Source of the DNA: JBDKTK01 sp964556675
GTDB lineage: Bacteria > Desulfobacterota > Syntrophia > Syntrophales > UBA4778
Direction of reading: 5' to 3'
Assembly (NCBI GenBank): GCA_964556675.1
Contig: CAZKYN010000205.1
Coordinates: 1-5,917, forward strand
DNA: 5,917 bases
The notes beneath the pieces were generated by a model, which worked only from the letters and a program-made list of their open reading frames with translations, was not told where the DNA came from and made no database searches. Of the stretch, positions 1 through 5,917 are shown in pieces. The translations under genes and the position numbers were made by a program. Within the stretch, counting starts at the first letter, position 1. Each line of letters starts with the position of its first letter.

Positions 1-1
1 C

Positions 2-2368
2 GCCGCGATCCTCGTAATTCTGCTGATTAACGCCGCAATAGGATTTGTCCAGGAGTACCGGGCCGATAAGGCCATGGCCGCCCTGAAGAGGCTGGCCCTC
101 CCCGAGAGCATTGTCTTGAGGGATGGGAAGATTGCCAGGCTCAAAGAAACCCTCCTGGTGCCCGGCGATGTCATCCTGCTGGAGGCCGGGGCGATAATCC
201 CCGCCGATCTGAGGCTTATGGAATCCTACAACCTGAGGATCGATGAAGCAGCCCTGACGGGAGAGTCCGTCCCGGTGGAAAAGGAGACGGGACCGCTGAT
301 TGAAGGAGATATGCCCGTAAGCGACCGCACGAACATGGCTTACAAGGGCACCGTGGTAACTTACGGACGGGGGCGGGCCGTGGTCACCGGCACCGGAATG
401 AACACGGAACTCGGCAAAATAGCCGCCCTGCTGCAGGCCGAGCCCGAGCAGAAGACGCCCCTGCAGAGAAAGCTTACGGTTTTCGGCAAAAGGCTCGCCG
501 TCGCCGTCCTGGCTATCTGCGCCTTCATCTTCATATTGGGGGTCCTCCGGGGAGAGCCGCCCCTGTTAATGCTGCTCACTGCCGTATCGCTTGCAGTCGC
601 CGCAATCCCCGAGGCGCTGCCGGCCGTCATCACGATCTCGCTTGCCCTCGGGGCGCGAAAGATGGTCAGGCAAAATGTGCTCATCCGGAAACTGCCTGCC
701 GTGGAGACACTCGGCGCCGTCACTTACATCTGTTCCGACAAGACCGGGACACTGACACTCAACAGGATGAGCGTTGAAAAACTCTTCTTTGACGGCAGCG
801 CCGTCGATATTGGACGGAAGCAGGATATATACGGGGCCGGGATGCTCTTTCAGGCCATGGCCCTCAATAACGACTCGTTCCGGGATTCGGAAGGTCGGGC
901 GGCAGGGGACCCGACCGAGACCGCTCTGCTGGAATCCGCAGCCGCCCGCGGGTTTGAAAAAACGGAGCTGGAAAAGGAATATCCCAGGATCGCCGAGATC
1001 CCTTTTGATTCGGAGAGAAAATGCATGACCACGTTCCACCGGGGGCCTGAAGGCATAATCCAGTATACCAAAGGGGCCGTGGACTCACTGCTGGGGAAAT
1101 CTGAAGACGTCTTGACCGCCCGGGGACTCAAGACCCTGGACCGGTCTGAAATAGAAACAGCTAACGAATCAATGTCGGCCGGCGGATTGAGAGTGCTCTG
1201 CATCGCTATGAGGAAATGGGAAGCGCTGCCCGGCTCGCTCGACCCCGTCCAGGTCGAAGCGGGCCTGACCATCCTGGGCCTGGTGGGCATGATGGACCCC
1301 CCCCGGCCGGAAATCCCTGATTCCATCCGGATGTGTAAGACGGCAGGGATCCGGCCGGTAATGATTACAGGCGACCATCCCGTCACGGCGCGCGCAATTG
1401 CCGGGCGCATAGGCCTGCTTGACCAGTCCGGGACCGTGATCTCCGGCCCGGAACTGGACAAGATTTCAATGGAAGTATTCGAAGCGGCGGTCGAGGACGT
1501 GACCGTTTACGCCCGCGTTGTCCCCGAGCAGAAGATCAAGATTGTCCAGGCCCTCCAGGACAAGGGGCACATTGTCGCCATGACGGGCGACGGGGTGAAC
1601 GATGCGCCCGCGCTCAAGAGGGCCGATATCGGGGTCGCCATGGGGATCACCGGGACCGACGTGTCCAAAGAGTCGTCCCACATGATCCTCCTCGACGACA
1701 ATTTCGCCTCGATAGTCAGGGCAGTGCGGGAGGGCCGCAAAATTTACGACAATATCCGGAAATTTATAAAATACCTGCTGACCACGAATTCCGCCGAGAT
1801 CTGGGTACTTTTCGTCCCGCCTCTGTTGGGTTATCCCCTGCCGCTGCTGCCTATCCAGATCCTCTGGGTGAACCTCGTTACGGACAGCCTTCCCGCCCTG
1901 GCCCTCTCGGTGGAGCCCGCGGAGGAAAACATCATGCAAAGGCCGCCGCGCAACCCGCGCGAAAGCATTTTTGCCTACGGCCTGGGCAGGCATGTCATCT
2001 GGGTGGGATTCCTCATGGCCATAATCGTGATCTACCTCCAGGTCTGGTCGCTGTCCCATTCCCTGGACCACTGGCAGACGCTTGTGTTCACCACGCTGTG
2101 CTTTGCCCAGCTGAGCCATGTCATGGCAATCCGCTCGGAACGCGAATCGCTGTTCCACCAGGGGGTTTTCTCGAATAAACCCCTCCTTGGGGCTGTGGCC
2201 ATGGCCTTTGCTTTTCAGATGATTATCATTTATGTCCCGGTCTTCAACAGGATCTTCAAGACGGACCCCCTCACAGTCGGCGAAATCGTTTCATGTCTGG
2301 CCCTTTCCTCTCTGATCTTCATTGCCGTGGAGATTGAGAAATTTTTCCGCCGCCGGGCGCGTTCCTGA
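2..2368 (+). CDS. P2A-type (Ca2+) cation-transporting P-type ATPase, 5'-truncated by the window edge
   Basis: ATP-driven membrane pump, most likely exporting Ca2+ from the cytoplasm. The frame is open from base 2, so the ATG at 74 is internal. 788 residues are visible (residue 1 = codon at base 2); the family usually has about 880-920, so the N-terminal domain, M1 and part of M2 lie upstream. In order: end of M2 (about 1-18); actuator TGES at 86-89; M3 (about 160-180); M4 with PEALP at 203-207; phosphorylated Asp246 in DKTGT; nucleotide domain with FDSERK and KGAVD (357-361, usually KGAPE); hinge DPPRPE; TGD at 456-458; TGDGVND at 528-534; M5-M10 to the end. Ion-site residues aligned by eye to SERCA are kept in M4 (Glu204), M5 (Asn596, Glu599) and M6 (Asn624, Thr627, Asp628). 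The M8 glutamate position appears to be Gln703, suggesting one Ca2+ site as in PMR1-like pumps. Mn2+ or another divalent cation is possible. It probably forms an operon with the antiporter 30 bases downstream. Confidence 0.97.
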   Translation, partial: AAILVILLINAAIGFVQEYRADKAMAALKRLALPESIVLRDGKIARLKETLLVPGDVILLEAGAIIPADLRLMESYNLRIDEAALTGESVPVEKETGPLIEGDMPVSDRTNMAYKGTVVTYGRGRAVVTGTGMNTELGKIAALLQAEPEQKTPLQRKLTVFGKRLAVAVLAICAFIFILGVLRGEPPLLMLLTAVSLAVAAIPEALPAVITISLALGARKMVRQNVLIRKLPAVETLGAVTYICSDKTGTLTLNRMSVEKLFFDGSAVDIGRKQDIYGAGMLFQAMALNNDSFRDSEGRAAGDPTETALLESAAARGFEKTELEKEYPRIAEIPFDSERKCMTTFHRGPEGIIQYTKGAVDSLLGKSEDVLTARGLKTLDRSEIETANESMSAGGLRVLCIAMRKWEALPGSLDPVQVEAGLTILGLVGMMDPPRPEIPDSIRMCKTAGIRPVMITGDHPVTARAIAGRIGLLDQSGTVISGPELDKISMEVFEAAVEDVTVYARVVPEQKIKIVQALQDKGHIVAMTGDGVNDAPALKRADIGVAMGITGTDVSKESSHMILLDDNFASIVRAVREGRKIYDNIRKFIKYLLTTNSAEIWVLFVPPLLGYPLPLLPIQILWVNLVTDSLPALALSVEPAEENIMQRPPRNPRESIFAYGLGRHVIWVGFLMAIIVIYLQVWSLSHSLDHWQTLVFTTLCFAQLSHVMAIRSERESLFHQGVFSNKPLLGAVAMAFAFQMIIIYVPVFNRIFKTDPLTVGEIVSCLALSSLIFIAVEIEKFFRRRARS

Positions 2369-2384
2369 GATCCGGAATTATGTG

Positions 2385-2392
2385 AAGGGGAG
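2385..2392 (+). promoter_or_regulatory. Strong Shine-Dalgarno site for the antiporter gene
   Basis: The sequence AAGGGGAG lies 6 bases before the ATG at 2399, a near-ideal purine-rich ribosome binding site and spacing. It fixes the antiporter start. The 30-base gap after the ATPase stop codon (2366-2368) shows no promoter-like elements or terminator hairpin, which supports co-transcription of the two genes with independent translation initiation. Confidence 0.85.
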
Positions 2393-2398
2393 AAAGTT

Positions 2399-3397
2399 AT
2401 GTATACCTGGGCCGGGTTCCTGGCCTGCACGGCGCTGATTGTCTATTCGGGGATGGGCCTCTCCCGTTACGGGGACGTCCTGGCTGAGAAGACCGGCCTG
2501 GGAAGGTCATGGATCGGTCTCGTTCTGCTTGCCAGCGTCACCTCGCTGCCGGAACTCGTCACCGGGATCACGGCTTCCGTGCAGGGTTCCGCGGATATCG
2601 CAGTAGGCAATGTTACCGGGAGCTGCGTTTTCAACCTGCTCACGCTCGCGCTCATCGACCTCGGCAGGGAAAAGCCTCTTTCGTCCCGGGCCCATTACGG
2701 ACACGTTATTTCGGGCGGGTTCGGCATCATTCTGTTTGCGATTATCTGTCTGGGCCTTTACCTTGGCAAGCGCCTCGGGCCTTTTGGATGGATCGGCCCT
2801 TACAGTCTGCTTTTTATTGTCCTTTATCTGGTTGCGATGCGCCTCGAATATGTTTACGAGCGCCGGCAGGTTTCGCAGTTCCTGGAAGATGTGGCCGAAG
2901 GCCTCCTTTACCGGGATATCAAACTGAGCGATGCCGGAATGCGGTTCGGCATGCATTCAATTGTTGTGGTTATTGCGGCCATTTTCCTGCCCGGGCTTGC
3001 GGAATCGCTTGCAGCGCAGACCGGTCTCGGCCGGACTTTCGTGGCCAACGTATTCCTGACCCTCTCAACAGCCCTCCCGGAGCTTGTCGTCTCTTTTGCC
3101 GCCGTCCGCATGGGATCAATTGACCTCGCGATAGGCAACCTGTTTGGCAGCAATATATTCAATGTTGTGATCCTGGGGATAGACGACCTTTTCTTCCATC
3201 CCGGTCCCATCCTGGGGTATGCAGCCCCGGAGCACACGATACCGGCCCTGTTTGCAACAATCATGACGGCGGTCGCCGTTATCGGGATAACATACCGGGC
3301 CGATCGCAAGCGCCTTTTCTTTTCCTGGAATTCCCTGCTCCTGATCGCGCTCTATTGTCTCAATGTCCTGGGCCTTTTTCTGATGAGCGCGCGGTGA
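2399..3397 (+). CDS. CaCA-superfamily calcium/cation antiporter (Na+/Ca2+ or H+/Ca2+ exchanger, YrbG/NCX_Mj-like)
   Basis: Inner-membrane antiporter predicted to expel Ca2+ in exchange for Na+ or H+; the coupling ion cannot be read from the sequence. The 332 residues match the usual 300-330 of prokaryotic members. It has two halves of about five helices each. The first alpha repeat has TSLPE (48-52) and GNVTGSCVFN (70-79); the second has TALPE (224-228) and GNLFGSNIFN (246-255). In both, Glu to the later Ser is 23 residues apart (52/75 and 228/251), showing the internal duplication. Hydrophobic helices lie near 4-20, 36-60, 68-87, 104-123, 130-148, 186-200, 211-238, 244-262, 281-298 and 309-330. 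A charged cytoplasmic loop of about 36 residues (149-185) joins the halves. Repeat 2 has Ala225 where repeat 1 has Ser49, and repeat 1 has Cys76 where repeat 2 has Asn252. The start is set by the Shine-Dalgarno 6 bases upstream. It follows the Ca2+ ATPase closely, probably in the same operon, which supports Ca2+ as substrate. Confidence 0.95.
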   Translation: MYTWAGFLACTALIVYSGMGLSRYGDVLAEKTGLGRSWIGLVLLASVTSLPELVTGITASVQGSADIAVGNVTGSCVFNLLTLALIDLGREKPLSSRAHYGHVISGGFGIILFAIICLGLYLGKRLGPFGWIGPYSLLFIVLYLVAMRLEYVYERRQVSQFLEDVAEGLLYRDIKLSDAGMRFGMHSIVVVIAAIFLPGLAESLAAQTGLGRTFVANVFLTLSTALPELVVSFAAVRMGSIDLAIGNLFGSNIFNVVILGIDDLFFHPGPILGYAAPEHTIPALFATIMTAVAVIGITYRADRKRLFFSWNSLLLIALYCLNVLGLFLMSAR

Positions 3398-3424
3398 GGC
3401 GTTGGAAAGCTCTGTCTACCCGCC
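3398..3424. other. 27-base gap between convergent genes; no terminator recognised
   Basis: This short gap separates the TGA of the antiporter from the TAA of the oppositely oriented phosphorylase. I see no GC-rich hairpin followed by a T-run on either strand here or in the gene ends next to it. The only inverted match I found, CGTTGGA at 3400-3406 with TCCAACG at 3453-3459, has a 46-base loop and no T-tract. Transcription from each side may run into the other gene or stop by a factor-dependent mechanism. Confidence 0.6.
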
Positions 3425-5917
3425 TTATTTCTGCCATGTGATAAATGCCGCCTCCAACGGGACCGATGCGTTCGGACAGTACGGAATGACCCGCGGGGTA
3501 TAGTCCGCTGCCGGGCGGTCCGCCGGCACGGAAGCGCTGTAAACGTATCCGCCCGGAGCGTCTTCCAATTTCCGGATGCGCTTCATCGCATGCCTCACGG
3601 GCGCATTGCCCTCCGCCCCGTCCGCGTATAGCTCCACCCGCGCCAGCTTCGGGTCGAGGCGTTCAAGCAGGACCTGCACGCTGAAGCGGTGCCGCCCCGC
3701 ACCGGTCCCGACGGAAACCGCCCCGAAACGAACGCCTGCCCATTTGCTTTCACAATCGCGCCGCCACTCGACTATCTTCATCGCCATTTTGCCGTTGTCG
3801 GCTGCGCGCTTGCGCCAGGCCGCCGCCGCGGGGATGTAATACTGTTCGGTATACTCGCGCACAACACGGTTAGAGGAGAAGCGGGGGGTCAGCAGCGCCA
3901 TGCTTTCCCGCATCCGCGCCACCCACGCCCCGGGTATCCCGTTCCCGCTGAGAGTATAGAAATCATCGGCTATTTCCCCTTCGAGCAGCCCATAGATAAA
4001 ATCCGCCTCGGCCGCATCCCAGCCCGGGTCGTCGTCGTGTTCCTTTCCGTCCCCCACCGCCCAGCCCACCGCCGGGCTGTAAGCCTCGGCCCACCATCCG
4101 TCGAGCTCCGAGAGGTTTATGCCCCCGTTCACGAGCACTTTCATGCCGCTGGTGCCGCTCGCCTCCCAGGGCCGCCGCGGCGTGTTGATCCAGACATCGA
4201 CCCCTTCCGCCAGGCGTTCCGTCAGGAGCATGTCGTAATCGCTGAGAAAGACTATCCGGCCGCGCACATCGGGCCTTTTTATAAACCGGTTCCACTCGCG
4301 GATCATTTCCTGCCCGAGGCGGTCCGCCGGGTGGGCCTTCCCGGCCAGGACCAGCTGCGCCGGCCTCTGTTCATTGTTCAAGATCCGGACCAGGCGGTCA
4401 CGGTCATGCAGGAGCAGGTCCGGCCGCTTGTAAGATGCAAACCTTCGGGCGAAACCGAGCGTCAGGACATCGGGGTCCAGGACGCGCCCGGCCCTTTCAA
4501 TCTCGGCTGCCGATGCGCCGGAGACGACCAGCTGCCTTGAAAGCCTTTTGCGGACGTACTCCACGAGTGACTTGCGGGAATCCGTGCGCAGCCTCCAAAG
4601 GTCGGCGTCGGAAATCCCGCGCACGCAGTGCTCGAGTGGCCCCGTGGGGCCGAGCCAGCGATCTTTCCCGCAGGCTTCCGTCCAGAGCCGGTCTGCGGCA
4701 GCCGAATCCCAGCTCGGCATGTGCACCCCGTTCGTCACGTAGCCGATAGGCACCTCCGACAAGGGCCAGCGGGGGAAAAGGGGCGCAAAGATCTTCCGGC
4801 TCACCGTGGAATGCAGGCGGCTCACGCCGTTGACGGCCCAGCTCCCTCTTAAGGCCAGAAACGCCATGTTGAACTCTTCCGACCGGTTGTCCGGGTCCCG
4901 GCGGCCCAGCGCCAGCAAATCGCGCATCTGCAGGCCGAGCTTCTCCCGGGCATATCCTCCCAGACAAAGCTCGACCAGGTCCGGGGAAAAGCGGTCGAAA
5001 GCCGCGCCGACTGCTGTGTGGGTTGTAAATATATTTCCCGCCCGGGTGGCGGAAAGCGCAACATCAAAAGACGAACCAGTATCCGCCATAAAAGCCCTGG
5101 CTCTCTCCAGCACGGCAAGGGCCGCATGCCCCTCGTTCATATGCAGGATTTCCGGGCGGATGCCCAGCTCGGTCAGAAGGCGCCACCCTCCTATGCCCAG
5201 CGCTATCTCCTGCATCAGACGCAGGTACGGGTCTCCCGTATAAAGTTCGCTGGTGATTCCCCGGTAAGGTGGAAAATTCGCCATGTCGTTGCTGTCGAGC
5301 AGGAAAAGCCTGGTCCTGCCGACCTGCACCTGCCATGTCCGCAGCCGGATAGGCCGGCCGGGCAGATCGATCTCCAGCCTGAGCCACTCGCCGTCCTTGC
5401 GGCGCAGGGGCGCGATCGGCAGCTGTCCGGGATCATTGTACGGGAAAAGGGCCTTCTGCGAACCGTCCTGATCTATGACCTGACGGAAGTACCCCTGGTT
5501 GTAAAGCAGGCCCACCCCTGTTACAGGCACGCCCAGGTCGCTTGCCGTTTTAAGCTGGTCGCCGGCGACATTGCCGAGCCCTCCCGAGTAGATGGGCAGG
5601 GCCTCGCTCAACATGAATTCCATGCTGAAATACGCGACAGAGTTAAACGGGGCCCTGGCGAAGTTTTGCTGAAACCAGGCCGACCCTGATCTATACTCCC
5701 GCCTTTCCTGCACCAGAGCTTCGATATTTTCGCGGAAAGCGGGATCGGCCAGAAGGCGCCGCAGCTTCTGCCGGGACACGCTTTGCAGCACAATCCAGGG
5801 GTTGTTCGTAAGGTCCCAGAGGTCCGGTTCAAGCCGGTTCCATATCTCGTCGGCGGAATGGTTCCAGGTTGAACGCATGTCAAGGGCAATCCCGGAAAGG
5901 CTGTTTATAAGACCCGC
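3425..5917 (-). CDS. glgP: Alpha-glucan (glycogen/maltodextrin) phosphorylase, GT35 family, 5'-truncated by the window edge
   Basis: Cytoplasmic PLP-dependent enzyme that phosphorolyses alpha-1,4-glucan to glucose-1-phosphate, mobilising stored glycogen or maltodextrin. It belongs to the prokaryotic subfamily with an N-terminal DUF3417-like region. Numbering from the Met at 5878: N-terminal WNHSADEIW (5-13) and the DLW-TNNPW stretch (19-28); YFSMEF (83-88) and the glycine-rich IYSGGLGN (96-103); active-site His251 in MNEGHAAL; TNGVH (382-386); phosphate-binding Arg479 and Lys484 in ARRFASYKR; PLP-binding Lys580 in EASGTSGMK; then a beta-rich C-terminal region (about 705-817) typical of this subfamily. 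The frame continues open for 13 codons beyond that Met to the window edge, and IALDMRSTWNH resembles the family's usual ALNLRWSWNH-type N-terminus. The true start is therefore upstream, and the Met has no good Shine-Dalgarno. 830 residues are visible, probably lacking only about 10-30. All key catalytic residues are present. The natural substrate chain length cannot be told from sequence. Confidence 0.97.
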   Translation of the reverse strand, partial: AGLINSLSGIALDMRSTWNHSADEIWNRLEPDLWDLTNNPWIVLQSVSRQKLRRLLADPAFRENIEALVQERREYRSGSAWFQQNFARAPFNSVAYFSMEFMLSEALPIYSGGLGNVAGDQLKTASDLGVPVTGVGLLYNQGYFRQVIDQDGSQKALFPYNDPGQLPIAPLRRKDGEWLRLEIDLPGRPIRLRTWQVQVGRTRLFLLDSNDMANFPPYRGITSELYTGDPYLRLMQEIALGIGGWRLLTELGIRPEILHMNEGHAALAVLERARAFMADTGSSFDVALSATRAGNIFTTHTAVGAAFDRFSPDLVELCLGGYAREKLGLQMRDLLALGRRDPDNRSEEFNMAFLALRGSWAVNGVSRLHSTVSRKIFAPLFPRWPLSEVPIGYVTNGVHMPSWDSAAADRLWTEACGKDRWLGPTGPLEHCVRGISDADLWRLRTDSRKSLVEYVRKRLSRQLVVSGASAAEIERAGRVLDPDVLTLGFARRFASYKRPDLLLHDRDRLVRILNNEQRPAQLVLAGKAHPADRLGQEMIREWNRFIKRPDVRGRIVFLSDYDMLLTERLAEGVDVWINTPRRPWEASGTSGMKVLVNGGINLSELDGWWAEAYSPAVGWAVGDGKEHDDDPGWDAAEADFIYGLLEGEIADDFYTLSGNGIPGAWVARMRESMALLTPRFSSNRVVREYTEQYYIPAAAAWRKRAADNGKMAMKIVEWRRDCESKWAGVRFGAVSVGTGAGRHRFSVQVLLERLDPKLARVELYADGAEGNAPVRHAMKRIRKLEDAPGGYVYSASVPADRPAADYTPRVIPYCPNASVPLEAAFITWQK

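Noticed and set aside
850..1461. A 203-codon open frame on the - strand within the ATPase gene
   Set aside because: It is antisense to the nucleotide-binding domain and rich in Ser, Pro and Arg without recognisable motifs; an artefact of base composition.
1466..2158. A 230-codon open frame on the - strand within the ATPase gene
   Set aside because: It is antisense to strongly conserved ATPase motifs (TGDGVND, M5-M6), has no family-like features, and long open antisense frames are expected in GC-rich coding DNA.
2380..2385. ATG immediately followed by TGA, a minimal start-stop upstream of the antiporter
   Set aside because: It has no ribosome binding site of its own and overlaps the start of the antiporter's Shine-Dalgarno; a chance occurrence.
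2366..2401. The ATPase and antiporter are in the same frame, separated by one TGA with no other stop before the ATG, hinting at a read-through fusion
   Set aside because: Ten sense codons in the shared frame is likely by chance. The ATPase ends at the normal family C-terminus after M10, and the antiporter has its own excellent ribosome binding site.
3400..3459. Inverted match CGTTGGA / TCCAACG spanning the convergent junction, considered as a terminator
   Set aside because: Only 7 base pairs with a 46-base loop and no T-tract on either strand.
3689..4540. A 283-codon open frame on the + strand within the phosphorylase gene
   Set aside because: It lies opposite the catalytic core of the phosphorylase, including the PLP and phosphate-binding motifs. 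Its translation is low-complexity and rich in Pro, Arg and His, typical of a shadow frame.
2..5917. A functional link between Ca2+ export and glycogen breakdown, such as Ca2+-regulated phosphorylase
   Set aside because: The genes are on opposite strands and converge, so they share no promoter. The phosphorylase shows no added Ca2+-binding motif such as an EF-hand. Adjacency alone is not evidence.

Overview
The window holds three genes that fill it almost completely. Two are on the + strand: a P2A (Ca2+-type) P-type ATPase, followed 30 bases later by a Ca2+/cation antiporter of the CaCA superfamily. The third is on the - strand and converges on them: an alpha-glucan (glycogen) phosphorylase of the GT35 family. 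Both edge genes are cut by the window. The ATPase reading frame is open from base 2 and begins within membrane helix M2. The phosphorylase frame is open through to base 5917, and the first visible ATG (5876-5878) looks like an internal methionine.

The DNA is GC-rich by eye, densely coding and uses ordinary bacterial signals, such as the strong Shine-Dalgarno before the antiporter. By recollection of family members, the ATPase M5-M6 region and the phosphorylase resemble proteins from Desulfobacterota-like or related Gram-negative bacteria. No phylogenetic marker is present, so this is only a guess. There are no RNA genes, insertion sequences, CRISPR arrays or clear repeats.

Layout: 2-2368 is the ATPase, lacking roughly its first 100 residues. 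2369-2398 is a short gap carrying the antiporter's ribosome binding site. 2399-3397 is the complete antiporter. 3398-3424 is a 27-base gap between converging genes with no recognisable terminator. 3425-5917 is the phosphorylase, complete at its C-terminus.

The first two genes make functional sense as one transcription unit. The ATPase would be a high-affinity, ATP-driven Ca2+ exporter and the antiporter a higher-capacity exporter driven by an Na+ or H+ gradient. Together they would keep cytosolic Ca2+ low. The phosphorylase releases glucose-1-phosphate from stored glucan and is on the opposite strand; nothing here shows a functional link to calcium. I see no sign of a previously undescribed system. 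The points worth a second look are the phosphorylase start, the paired Ca2+ exporters, and a few unusual residues at predicted ion-binding positions.
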